Origin: Karalla daura
Taxonomy: Eukaryota; Chordata; Actinopteri; Chaetodontiformes; Leiognathidae
Reading direction: 5' to 3'
Length of the DNA stretch: 64,000 nucleotides
Assembly: GCA_029224185.1 (NCBI GenBank)
Contig: CM055197.1
Location: 19,711,757-19,775,756 of the forward strand
The translations under genes and the position numbers were made by a program. Within the stretch, counting starts at the first letter, position 1. Every line of letters starts with the position of its first letter. A model generated the notes under the pieces. The model was not told the DNA's origin. It made no database searches and worked only from the letters and a program-made list of their open reading frames with translations. Positions 37,701 to 48,484 of this stretch are shown in pieces.

Positions 37701-40700
37701 TTTCTGAGTGCGTACTGACTGAGTGAAACATCTCACCGGTGACTGCGGTGACGTTCACTCCACTGCTCCTGACGTTCTCGAACACAGAGAAGAGAGTGAA
37801 CGCGTACTCGACTCCAGGAGAGAGAGAGGAGACAGTGTGCGTCACTGGTCCGTCTCCGTCCAGAGCGGTGACGTTTATCTCTGTCCCGCCATACTGGAGA
37901 ACAAAGCTGACACTGCTGCTCACATAGCTCCACTGCAGAGTGACGCTGGTCTCGCTTTGAGCTGTAGCTCTGAAGCCGTATGTGTTTGGAGGAGCTGTTG
38001 AGGAAAACAGCAGTGGTCAGTTGTGCCGAGAAGAAGACAGGTTAACAGCTTGGGTCTGTTCCACCGACATATCGACTCATAGAGCCTCATAAATCCTCAT
38101 AGACCCTGAGATTCCACGGAGATTCCCTTTCAGAAACTGTACCGTTGACCAACCGCTCAAATATGAATTATTGTTTCAATTACAAACACAAAATGCTTTG
38201 TTTTTGATCATTTTGCATAATGATAAAAATGATCTAAAAATGGTGCTAAAACTGTCGGCCACTGGACTTCTGTGAGCTTCGTGAATTCATTTCCTCTTTC
38301 ATCCAAAAGGATCATTCGATTCTGATTCTGGTGCAGAAGTGACAAGTACAGTCCTGAAGCTTCATGGAATTGACTGGCCCTCGTTTCACGACCATTACAT
38401 GCCGATGGATGAACCAATAGAACTGCACTATGCATTTCAGTGACATAGGCGTTTTTGCGAGGCCTTTCTGAGTGCGTACTGACCGAGTGAAACATCTCAC
38501 CAGTGACTGCGGTGACGTTCACTCCACTGCTCCTGACGTTCTCGAACACAGAGAAGAGAGTGAACGTGTACTCGACTCCAGGAGAGAGAGAGGAGACGGT
38601 GTGCGTCACTGGTCCATCTCCGTCCAGAGCAGTGATGTTTATCTCTGTTCCGTCATACTGGAGGACGAAGGTGACACTGCTGCTCACATAGCTCCACTGC
38701 AGAGTGATGCTGGTCTCGCTTTGAGCTGTTGCTCTGAAGCTTTGTATGTTCGGAGGAGCTGGAAAAGGAAAACACCCGAATGACACCTATTGTTATAATT
38801 ATGTAGCGAAATCATTTGTTATTTCTTAACAATATGCCGATTAAGCGAAACATCTCACCGGTGGCTGCGGTGACGTTCACTCCACTGCTCCTGACGTTCT
38901 CGAACACAGAGAAGAGAGTGAACGCGTACTCGACTCCGGGAGAGAGAGACGAGACAGTGTGCGTCACCGGTCCATCTCCGTTGGGAGGAGTGACGTTTAT
39001 CTCTGTCCCGTCAAACTGGAGAACAAAGGTGACACTGCTGCTCACATAGTTCCACTGCAGAGTGACGCTGGTCTCATCTTGAGCTGACGCTCGGATGCTG
39101 TCTGTGTTTTGAGGAGCTGGTAATGGGGGGAAAAAAAAGGTGATTTTGAATCGAGGTGTTTTTTTTTTACATTGTTCTCAGCACACTTTCAGACCTGGAC
39201 CGAGTCAGTTGGTTAACTCTTGCAAATTGCCACTCCCATCACGTCCATGCTTTGGATGACAATTGAGAGCTTCACCTCACTTTCAGATCGAAGTGCCTCC
39301 CGACATTTTATTCCGCGCTATCAAAGTCAAATGCTGCAACTGCAAAGTTTCCATTGCAGTTTACGTCTGGTGCAGCTGCTTTTTTCTAGAACTGACGCCG
39401 AGACTAGCACAATCATGAAAATCATTTACATTATTAGTAGATGAAATCTAAATCTCAGAGTAAGACTATGACTATCAATAAACTCACCGGTGACTGCGGT
39501 GACGTTCACTCCACTGCTCCTGACGTTCTCGAACACAGAGAAGAGAGTGAACGTGTACTTTACTCCAGGAGAGAGAGAGGAGACTGTGTGGGTCACCGGT
39601 CCGTCTCCGTCCAGAGCAGTGATGTTTATCTCTGTCCCGCCATACTGGAGAACAAAGCTGACACTGCTGTTCACATACTTCCACTGCAGAGTGACGCTGG
39701 TCTCATTTTGTCCAGTGACTGTTATGAGGTCTGTGTTTGGAGGACATGTTCAAAAACATGTCATCTTTTAGCGCTCTGTCACATAATGACAATGTACGCA
39801 GAGCTGTCCTTTGACAGACCTGCTCCAATCACATATTTTCTTCTTCTATTATATTCGCCGGCTCACAAAATTCGTTGTGATTAACTTCCTCTGCAAGAAT
39901 AGCAATGCATCTTGTACCACGTTAGGTTTTGTAATGCTTTTCTAATTGCCAGCTCGATAGGTCAACACACATTTGGTCGGTGAGCAGAAATGATAAGTAT
40001 TACCTGATTCATAGCAGATGAACGGTAGAGTGAGGGAGCAGCTATCATCTGACCACTGTCCCGAGTCACCGAAATCCATGCTGACACACCACTCGTGGTT
40101 ATTATAAATAGAGTCTGGTTGCCCGAAGGCCCAGAGTCTAAATCTAGAGGCGCTTCCATCGGACCATTCCTTCTCTCGATGCAGGCCGATCCACACAAAG
40201 CTTCCGGATGTTAAGTTACCGATGGCTTCATTTTCCGTCTCATTTCGTATACTGATGAAAGATGTGACAGTAACAGAGTGACACGATAGCGGTGACAGTG
40301 AACAAAAAAGAGAAATCAAACATAAACCAAAGCTGATGCACTATTAGTGATTATGAGGAAGTGTGATAAAAGTGATTTTTTTATATGTATGACGGATGTC
40401 ACAAGGCAGCGACAAATCACTGTTTTCGACTCATCTGTTGATTATTGTCTTGATTAATTGATTCGTTGTTTGGGTTCCAAAATGATGCAAGCTGAAAATT
40501 GTTTACTCTTGTTCGACAAAAGCCAAGATGAGGCTAAAAATGACTTTCAATAGTCAGTGCTTTCAATTTTCGAGCACGAAGGACAAAAGGGCTTTGTTTT
40601 GAAGCTGAAATCAGAGAATACTGATTTTTAATTTAAGTGCTTCAATCAATTAATCGATCTATCAGAATCAAAATAGTCAGCCATCCATTCATCATCTACC

Positions 40701-43700
40701 AACATTGATCCTTTGAGGGACATGTTGCAACATAAGCGATTAAGAAACTGCAACTTTAAGTACAACATGAAACAGTTCAGATTAAGACAGAAAAAGCCAT
40801 TTTTTGGATCATTTCGACAGTGACCATTCCTATAACAAGAGCTTGATTTAGTACTGTACCTCACTAGGTCCACGTAGTTCTCCCTGCAGTAACTTTGTGC
40901 TTCAGTCCAACTCCTATTCTGAGTGACAAATACGTAGGTTGCTGTGCCATTTATTGTCCCTGGAGATATGGATCACCACTTGATTTACAGGCAGCTCAAG
41001 CATTTGAACACTAGTTACAAGTTAAAGTTCATGGCATTTTACGTTGCAAAATGTACATGGGAATTTTCAATCAAAGATACATTCAGCTCTGTTAAATCTT
41101 CAAATTGAAAGTAGACTCACCGTTGTAGCACACAAAGTAAAGATGAGCTCCGCAGATTATGTCGTACCATTGTGCATTATAAAGATACACGCAGTAATAA
41201 TTTTCATTGAGAAGATATCCAGATCCCCAGTTCCTGAACTCTGTCTCTCCTGGACCATAGAAGCTGCTGTCATTCAGTGACCATCTCCAGCTGTTCACCA
41301 AGTCATCATGGAGACCAATCCAGGCCTTGCCTGTTCAAAGAGATGTGAGCTATTGTCATGTGTTGATCTGAATTGAAACGTAAATGGTTTACAGTGACTA
41401 AACATCAGTCAGCCTGGATTAATGCACATCACACGGCCTCACTATTTCAGCTTTTAAAAAATGTATTTTATGATGAAGTTTTATAAAGGGGACCTTTCGT
41501 TTTGGTTAACATGGGGGACTTTCACTGAAGATCCTTGATTTGCTTTATGCACAATCACATTTTAGTCGTGGTCAACTGATGCTAAACACCAAGAAGTGCT
41601 TGCCTGTGTAGGTTGATGAACTACTGAGGGCGGCACTGACATCCGGTGTGTTTTCAATGGTGGCCAAGTCGGTGTAGACCTCCCTGCAGAAGCTCTGGGC
41701 ATCAGTCCAGTTCCTTGGTGTCCCGCTGAAGTGGTACTGACGAGAGTGGGCTGCGACAACGCTGACTGGTGTTCCTAGAACAAAGCACATCCAGGAGATA
41801 ACAGTCACCCTCCTCGTGCAACATAAATAGTTTAACAGCGGCCTCCGAGGTAAGATAATGGAAATGCATCTTGTGCCGCATGTCGTTAGCCATTGAAGTT
41901 TTCCAGTCGCTTGAGCAGAAATGACAAGTATTACCTGATTCATAGCAGATGAATGGTAGCGTGCGGGAGCAGCTATCATCCGACCACTGTCCCGAGTCAC
42001 CGAAATCCATGGCGACACACTGCTCCTGAGAGTCTGGTTGCCCGAAGGCCCAGTGTCTAAATCTAGAGGCGCTTCCATCGGACCATTCCTTCTCTCGATG
42101 CAGGCCGATCCACACAGGGCTTCCGGATGTTAAGTTACTGATGGCTTCATTTTCTGTCTCGTTTCGTATACTGATGAAAGATGTGACAGTAACAGAGTGA
42201 CACGATAGCGGTGACAGTGAACAAAAAAGAGAAACCAAACTTAAACCAAAGCTGATGCACTATTAGTGATTATGAGGAAGTGTGATAAAAGTGTTTAGTG
42301 AAAAAAGCAATCCGTGTGGTGACTATATAAAGATGTCACAATGCAGCGACAAAAACACTATTTTTGACTCATCTGTTGATTATTGTCTTGATTAATTGTT
42401 TGGGTTTCAAAATGATGCAAACTTGAAATGGCTTTTAATAGTCGTTTCAGTCTTCTATCGTCAAGGACAAAGGACTTTTGTTTTGAAGCTGAGATCGGAG
42501 AATATTGATTTAAAATGAAATATTTGAATCAATTAATCGATTAATTTAAATCAAAATAGTTGATTGATTGATTAGCTGTTGCAGCCATTCATCATCTACA
42601 AACACTGATCCTTTGAGGGAGGAAACGTGACTAATAACGACATAAGCAATTAAAAAACTGTAACTGTAAGTACACTATGAAAGAGTTCAGGTTAAAACAA
42701 AAAAAGCCATTTTTTGGATCATCTCGACAGTGACCATTCTTACAATAGGAACTTCATGCAGTACTGTACCTCACTAGGTCCACGTAGTTCTCCCTGCAGT
42801 AACTTTGTGCTTCAGTCCAACTCCTATTCTGAGTGACAAATACATAGGTCGCTGTGCCATTTATTGTACCTGGAGATATGGATCAACACTTTATTTACAG
42901 GCAGCTCAAGCATTTGAACAAAATGTATATGGAAATGATCAATAAAAGATATATTCAGCTCTTTTAAATCTTGAATTTAAAGCAGACTCACCGTTGTGGC
43001 ACACAAAGTATATATTATGTCCACAGATGTCATCATACCATTCTCCATTCTTAAAAAACACACACTGAGAATCTGTAAAATAAATATTATTGTCAGGTTG
43101 TCCAGGCCTCCATCTTCTGAACTCTGTCTCTCCTGGACCATAGAAGCTGCTGTCATTCAGCGACCATCTCCAGCTGTTCACCAAGTCATCATGGAGACCT
43201 ATCCAGGCCTTGCCTGTTCAAAGAGATGTTAGCTATTGTCATGTGTTGATTTAAATTGAAATGTAAATGGTTTACAGTGACTAAACATTTATCAACCCCT
43301 ATTGATTCACATCACACATCTTCACATTTTAGAATAATGTATGAAAAGATAAGATCAGAAAGATGAAGTGTGTAGAGATGACATTTCATATAGTTTGATG
43401 GTACTAAAGATGCAAAAGAACCTGCCTGTGTAGTTTGATGAACTACTGAGAGCAGCATTGACATCGGGTGTGTTTTCGATGGTGGCCAAGTCAGTGTAGA
43501 GCCCCCTGCAGAGGTGCTGAGCATCAGTCCAGTTCCTCGGTGAGTTGACAAAGTGGTACTGACGAGACTGGGCAGAGACGACACTGACCAGTGCTCCTAG
43601 AACAAAGCGCATCCGGAAAAGAAGAACAATCAAAGCACGTGTCTTATGAGTCTGCTGAGGCATGGATAGGTTTGTGCTCTGTCAAACAAAATAGCAAAAT

Positions 43701-43817
43701 CTGCTCCCTCACACCTGGCCATTTCTTCTCTGCAGCTGAAGCAGATCGGGCTTCTGTCTTTGTCATTACAAAGAGAGAGAGGCACTTACCTATGATAATG
43801 ATGAGCCCATAATCCAT
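31795..43817 (-). CDS. Predicted secreted protein with four C-type lectin and eleven FN3 domains
   Basis: Exons (transcript order): 43817-43790, 43596-43426, 43213-42992, 42869-42770, 42170-41935, 41774-41604, 41330-41121, 40959-40860, 40251-40004, then FN3 exons 39730-39488, 39116-38859, 38758-38501, 37994-37737, 37174-36917, 36355-36098, 35997-35740, 35196-34939, 34395-34138, 33877-33611, 33276-33022, then 32070-31994 and 31887-31795. All phases agree: 4485 nt, 1494 residues. It starts with signal peptide MDYGLIIIIGALVSVVSAQS. Each lectin domain spans two exons with WIGL and four Cys; CTLD1, 2 and 4 carry QPD (galactose-type Ca site), while CTLD3 has lost it. Each FN3 has one exon, phase 1-1, with N-glycosylation sites. 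The tail (HVVGLDVRVKS... QNGLQPYAFVKI) resembles fish C-type lectin tails. No transmembrane segment is in the model, so it is probably secreted. Two introns need GC donors, and the first FN3 exon uses a shifted acceptor. The ligand is unknown. Gene boundaries and exon 5-6 joining are inferred. Confidence 0.8.
34138..35739 (-). repeat. 801-bp tandem duplication of FN3 exon plus intron
   Basis: Blocks 34138-34938 and 34939-35739 each contain a 258-bp FN3 exon and 543 bp of intron, and look identical by eye across the intron; the exons encode the same residues. The period is exact (801 bp). Confidence 0.92.
36400..38500 (-). repeat. 820-bp tandem duplication of FN3 exon plus intron, with partial third copy
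   Basis: FN3 exons at 36917 and 37737 lie exactly 820 bp apart with almost identical introns. The next exon at 38501 is 764 bp on, because about 56 bp of intron ('atataactgttgcc...') is deleted in that copy. Confidence 0.92.
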
Positions 43818-43834
43818 GAGTTAAACCTGCATGT

Positions 43835-43858
43835 GAATGCATGCATGCATGCATGCAA
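43835..43858. repeat. (TGCA)n short tandem repeat
   Basis: Self-complementary ATGC/TGCA run just upstream (transcript sense) of the lectin start exon. Confidence 0.85.
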
Positions 43859-43859
43859 A

Positions 43860-44880
43860 AAAATGCATGTGAAAAACAACAATATTACATCTGCTTTAAC
43901 CAAAATGTGAAACGCAAACAAATGATCATGCATCATGCCACATCATACATGTGACTGATTTCCTTGAAAGCCGATCGTTACCGTTACTCTTTGACCCTCT
44001 TCCAGCTGAAAAATACGGACCAGCCCCAGCTATCTGTCCTGTAGTGTGTGTGCAGCCTCTCTACTCTCTGGATGCTTTAAGATGCGTAGCTCCTGTCTGA
44101 GTGAGTCTCAGACGTTGGGTGTAGTTGAGACTGATTGAAGCAAAACACATTCTTTTCATGTTTCACGAAACCTTGGTCCAACCTGTTTCATGTGCACTCT
44201 CTTCCACCCTTGTGTTCGCAAACTGTTGTACAGATGATTGACTTGCTATGACGGTATGATGGAAAATCATACCGTGAGAAAAAAGAGAGGACATGATTGA
44301 GCGAGTCTGAATGAAACGGTCACTTGTCTCTTCCCAGCTCAATTCAAAATCAACATTGTGACATGGCAATTTGCGGCACAGGTGTGTTAACCAGTCCCTC
44401 CTCGAGGGGGAGGAGGAACCAATCTCAATCATTCTAGAGTCCTCCACTGGAGCTTATGTTGGTATCCTGCTGAACTGGTCTGAGCCCTGGCAGTAAAGGT
44501 TTCCAGTAAACAGGCATCAAACTGCATTTTTACTGGAGTTCAGAGCTAGTCTGTCACTGAAAAGGTCAGTTGTTCAGTCGTCAATGTTGTTGTCACTGTT
44601 GCTGTTGCTGTTTCCCTTACTGTCTTCTACGTTGTCACTGTGTCCCTGCCTCCCCTCGCTACCCTGTATCCTGCATCCAGTAATGCTGCAGATGGAATTT
44701 ATAAAATACGTCACATCAAAGGGGCTATTCATGAAGCATTTTTAAACAAAACTTTTGATAAGAATTCTACATATCCAACCTTTAACAAAAACAACATACA
44801 TTAGTAAGGTCATATTTTCCAACCCTCCAATTGTTTTCACATAAAACTAAAGTCATAGTTTAAATTGAACAAGAACTTAC
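43860..44880. other. 5' flank of the lectin/FN3 gene
   Basis: The coding start exon is preceded on the minus strand by an acceptor-like CACATGCAG 9 nt before the ATG, so a noncoding first exon probably lies in this stretch. No exon, promoter or repeat can be fixed. Confidence 0.35.
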
Positions 44881-44881
44881 G

Positions 44882-45512
44882 AGGTCCTGTCATTATGGAT
44901 GAAGAGTCAGATGAATAGGTGGTGTTTGTTGTAAAAGAATAATCTCATCTCATCTCTCATCTTGAGCTGTTCCTCTGAAGCTTCCTATGTTTGGAGGAGC
45001 TGGTGAATCTAACAGAAGGGTAATCAACTGAATCTATTCCACAGTGGTATCCATGTATAAACTTGCATTCACTTATTGCCTGTCTGTGTGGGGTTGCGTG
45101 TTCTCCTCACATTTACATGGGTTTTATTCCAGTTATGCCAGTTATTCCAGTTCAACTGACATTCCAAAAACATGCGTGTTTAGGTAGACTGGAGGCCCAT
45201 ATTTCCCCGAGATGCGAGTGTGAGGGTGAATAATGTGCGCACATTTGTGTGTGCGTGTCCCTCAATGGACGCGCAGCCTTTCCTGGGTATATTCCCTTGC
45301 CACAGCCTCTGTGTGCTGTACTAAACCAGCAGAACACTGTGCTACCACTGATGCTACCGGTCATATTTGGATGGACACGTGCATTTAAATAAGTCGCTGA
45401 ATATTTCGTCATGATCTTTATAAAACACTGATGAAGTGAAACATCTCACCAGTGACTTCAGTGACGTTCACTCCACCGCTTCCGAGGTTCTCAAACGCAG
45501 AGAAGATATGGT
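44882..45512 (-). pseudogene. Relic of a second lectin/FN3 gene (FN3 pieces)
   Basis: At 45512-45450 lies the 3' half of an FN3 exon (FENLGSGGVNVTEVTG) with an intact donor. At 44999-44950 is an FN3 5' fragment (APPNIGSFRGTAQDE, then a stop) behind a good acceptor. At 44930-44882 is a segment like that at 32380-32328 (SSIMTGP vs PSIMKGP) with a GTAAGT donor. The order matches the 3' part of the intact gene, so this is the wreck of a tandem paralogue. Confidence 0.75.
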
Positions 45513-45689
45513 ACGATCGACTCGAACCACACGTATCCCCCATGCATGATTGTGCATTTGTGTTTCACATTCTGGTTAAATTCTGGTTGATTATGGGCTT
45601 ATCACCATTGTAGGTAGGTTCTATTGTTAATCAATTTTGTTATGATGATTTTACAACGTTAAAATGACCAGGTTAAACTGAGACACTTT

Positions 45690-46123
45690 GCACGTTCATT
45701 CCCGGACGGACAAGTGTGCGCGATGGACTTGAAAAACGGGTTCTACCTGCCGCAGCATAGGCTCACAAGGCTACCAGCAGCCGCTAACAGACCCCTGGGT
45801 AGCGATCTACATAGAGAAGGATAACGACGGATATTTTTTTCGATAGCTTTGGGCATCAACCTGACAGCGTACGAATGCCGGGTGATGTTATTACATTTCT
45901 TGAGAAAAATTGCTCAGATGTGTGCTATTCTAAAGAACATTTTCAGAGTCAGCAATGTTTTTTCTTGTATCACATACGAGGTGTACCTCTTGAAAGACTG
46001 ATCAAAATGAACAAAGGTGATACGAAGTGTAATGATGCAATGGTGTGTAGATCTGTGTGTGGAATCCAGCAAGCCCCTGTATGCCGCGGCCGTCACATTA
46101 CATGTGTTCAGTATGGAAAATAA
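45690..46123 (+). pseudogene. Adenain-like cysteine protease of a Polinton/Maverick-type element, broken
   Basis: The frame around 45796 reads WVAIYIEKDNDGYFFDSFG, the core of adenovirus/Polinton-type proteases, followed by MPGDVITFLEKNCSD and HFQSQQC near the catalytic cysteine. The Gly-Thr-His triplet normally before WVAIY, including the catalytic His, is missing. An extra T in the run at 45834-45840 shifts the frame, and the residues around the active-site Cys are shortened. It is inactive. In intact elements this enzyme matures the capsid proteins. Confidence 0.75.
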
Positions 46124-46368
46124 ATGAAGAGAATAGTCATATTATACATTTGTGTTTACTCTCAACGAACACATACTATTAAGAAACAGCATTTTAGACC
46201 TTTGAAATAAAAAAAACATCTAAATCGTGTCAAAACGTTGACTTTGATCTTTCTTAGATCATGTCCAAAATAGAAAAGATAAAACATTCAGATGAAAAAC
46301 ATGTTAAAAAACAAGAAAAACGAGTCATGTAGAAATAAAAGCGTTAAAATGAGGCCCACACACGTGCA

Positions 46369-46965
46369 TCAGGGGTGGCTGTACCCCAGAGGTTTCTCCG
46401 AAAGTGTGCCGAGGACATCACGTCCTTTAGGCACGTAAGCAACTATCCTGTCTGACAGAAAGTCACTTCTGAGTCTCAAATGGTCAGACGTCTTCCCTTT
46501 ATAATCCATCAAAAGATATCCATATGGACGGCTGGTTGCATCATTCAATGCCTCCACGGAATAATTTGAATTCTGCCTGCCCAGTAGAGATATCTGGTAT
46601 TTATCCCGGGGGTTGTTTAAGAGGACCAGCGTTTAACCTAATGATTCTACTCGCCTTACCCTGGATAAATAAATTCTGCACCAGATATATGCAGCTGAAA
46701 TATCTATGGTGGACATATTTAGCTAACATGTTCTGCACTTCTACATTATCACTAGCATCCATTCATTCATTAAACAGTCGATAATGAGCAGGTTGCTTCT
46801 GTCCGGGGAAAGAACGGCATCGTCACCGTCAACGAGTGAATGTCCCTAACCTGCTGGAGCTGATTATACAAAGGCTGCTCCTCGATGCATTCTCAATAAC
46901 GTCCTTGACAAAATAAGTTTTACCACGATTAGAAGGGCCGCTAGCCACCAGTCTAGATGGATGCT
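46369..46965 (-). pseudogene. Polinton-type packaging ATPase (A32/FtsK-like), broken
   Basis: The N-terminal part carries a Walker A loop, ASGPSNRGKT, followed by YFVKDVIEN. Several stops and frame changes later come NNPRDKYQISLL and DATSRPYGYLLMDYK, then LRLRSDFL, the conserved C-terminal half of this ATPase family. It lies on the opposite strand to the protease relic and next to the polymerase relic. Known role of the family: genome packaging into capsids. Confidence 0.72.
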
Positions 46966-46998
46966 ATAATCTGACGTAGAAACCCTGATCCACCGTCA

Positions 46999-47590
46999 TC
47001 ATATGAAAAACCATAAGGATGGTTCTTCATCGATGTGGATTATCTGGTGACCCTTCTCTAACACTTTCTGCAACTCGAAAGAGACCCTCGTTCCTGACAG
47101 CTGGCGCTCTGCATCACTGCGCACACATGACCCCTGCCGGTTCATACCCGCAGCGTAGGTGCGACAGAGAGGGAACATGAGCTTGCCATGACACCTGAAA
47201 AGGAGGACGGGGTGAAAAAGGTGTCGGGGGGGGGGGGGGGGGGGGGGCAGGACATCACATTTAACGAATCCAAAGTCAATGCTCTCAAAATTGTTAGATA
47301 TGACCAGCGGGTGTCCCACTGTGTATTGACTGGAGGCTAGGACAAATGGGTAGAGGCTGGTAAAAGCCTAGTATCCTGATAGCAGGCTCAAAGTTGCACA
47401 TCCGGGTCCAGTCACATTCCCACATCAGCACAACTGACACACCGTACAAACTCCTCAGAGCTGTCACCCACTGACTAAAATGGCTGTTGAGCTGACTGAA
47501 CGATACTATCAACCCAGGGTTCAACTCACTCTCAGCGTAATGCCTGCTACACCCGTGGCAAAAACAGCCGACAAATGCAACAGCCGACAA
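46999..47590 (-). pseudogene. Protein-primed family B DNA polymerase of a Polinton-type element, broken
   Basis: In transcript order: an upstream piece with CHGCSRHY and VVLMWECDW (linker region typical of Polinton-type PolB), then a gap where the domain with the catalytic motifs should be. After it come GFVKCDVLPP, HPVLLFRCHGKLMFPLCRT and a following Cys/Ser-rich segment. A poly-G/C tract at 47226-47247 has inserted a proline run into the reading frame. It is a dead copy missing most of the protein. Confidence 0.75.
47226..47247 (+). repeat. poly-G tract
   Basis: Uninterrupted G run of about 22 bases inside the polymerase relic; prone to sequencing-length error. Confidence 0.9.
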
Positions 47591-47596
47591 ATGCTC

Positions 47597-47880
47597 CATA
47601 GTAGGAGTGATCAGCTCTAATGGGGGAAAAGCATACGGGAGGACACGAGGCCACTTGTGTGCCAAGCGGAGTGTTCTGGTCCATGAGGGAGTAAAACAGA
47701 GGACACTGCACGTTGTCCTCTGAAGCGAAAAGATCCACCTCCGCTGTGCCATATCTTTCCCATATCTGTGTCACCACCTCGCTGTGGAGTTTCTGTTATC
47801 TGCAGCGAGGGTTGCCCCCTGGACAACAAGTCTGCCTCCCGGTTCAGTACTCCCAGTACGTGGGTGGCCCTCAGGGAAAG
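47597..47880 (-). mobile_element. DIRS-like retrotransposon fragment (end of RT/RNase H)
   Basis: The minus strand reads RATHVLGVLNREADLLSRG, then after a frame change VTQIWERYGTAEVDLFASE and CPLFYSL, then WPRVLPYAFPPLELI. This block ends the RT-RNase H region in teleost DIRS-type (tyrosine-recombinase) retrotransposons. No recombinase is left. It abuts the Polinton relic at a 16-bp direct duplication (47564-47594). Confidence 0.72.
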
Positions 47881-48470
47881 TAGGTGTTCTGACTACCCCG
47901 TGTGGCTTTATATGTGAGGCTGCACAGCCATGTTGCTTCTTTATTGTTTTCGGCCCTCGGTTGTATGTGCAGACCCTTATTTTCTGTGTCAAAGGGCATT
48001 TCAGAGAACACTTGTTTGTGTGAACATTTGCGCACTGGAACGTGGCAAAATGGCACGACAAAGTCTCTATCGAACACTCTGCAGAACCGAGCCTTCTCAT
48101 CTGGCGGCTGTGACCTGTGGGTGCCGGTTCGGCCTCTGCTTGCCTTTTGGATGGCCTGGAAGTCCTCTGGACTGGGCTGAAACCAGAACATTTGGAACAT
48201 CTGTCAAGAAGGGGTGCAGGCGTCTGGCTGGGTCTGCCGGTTGCCTCTGCAGGTGGCATCTCAGGCTCGCCGTTTCTTTTTGCCCCCCCTGGCGGTGCCG
48301 CTGGAGCAGGTTGGCTTCCCTGCGCCGCACTGGGGTTGAAAGGCTTCCTGGCCCATGCACCCTTAGATTCAGGAGGCTTGCTCTGGGGGGTTCGCCTGAG
48401 CCTGGGGCTGACGTTTAGGAATGCAGAATCCCGGTCTGGCCACAGACGAAGTGAGCGTCTGCCAGGGGTG
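47881..48470 (-). other. Pro/Ala-rich open stretch, possibly DIRS gag remnant
   Basis: Open on the minus strand and rich in Pro, Ala, Arg and Ser, upstream of the DIRS fragment. The composition suits a retrotransposon gag, but I recognise no motif. Parts are also open on the plus strand, so coding is unproven. Confidence 0.3.
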
Positions 48471-48484
48471 CTGGAATTGTTGCA

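Noticed and set aside
36568..38400. Small minus-strand frames in the FN3 introns (HSAVLLVHPSACN...)
   Set aside because: They repeat only because the intron is duplicated; they are not open across splice sites and have no recognised domain.
33002..38783. Plus-strand open frames opposite the FN3 exons
   Set aside because: They mirror the minus-strand FN3 exons, repeat with them, and lack any domain of their own.
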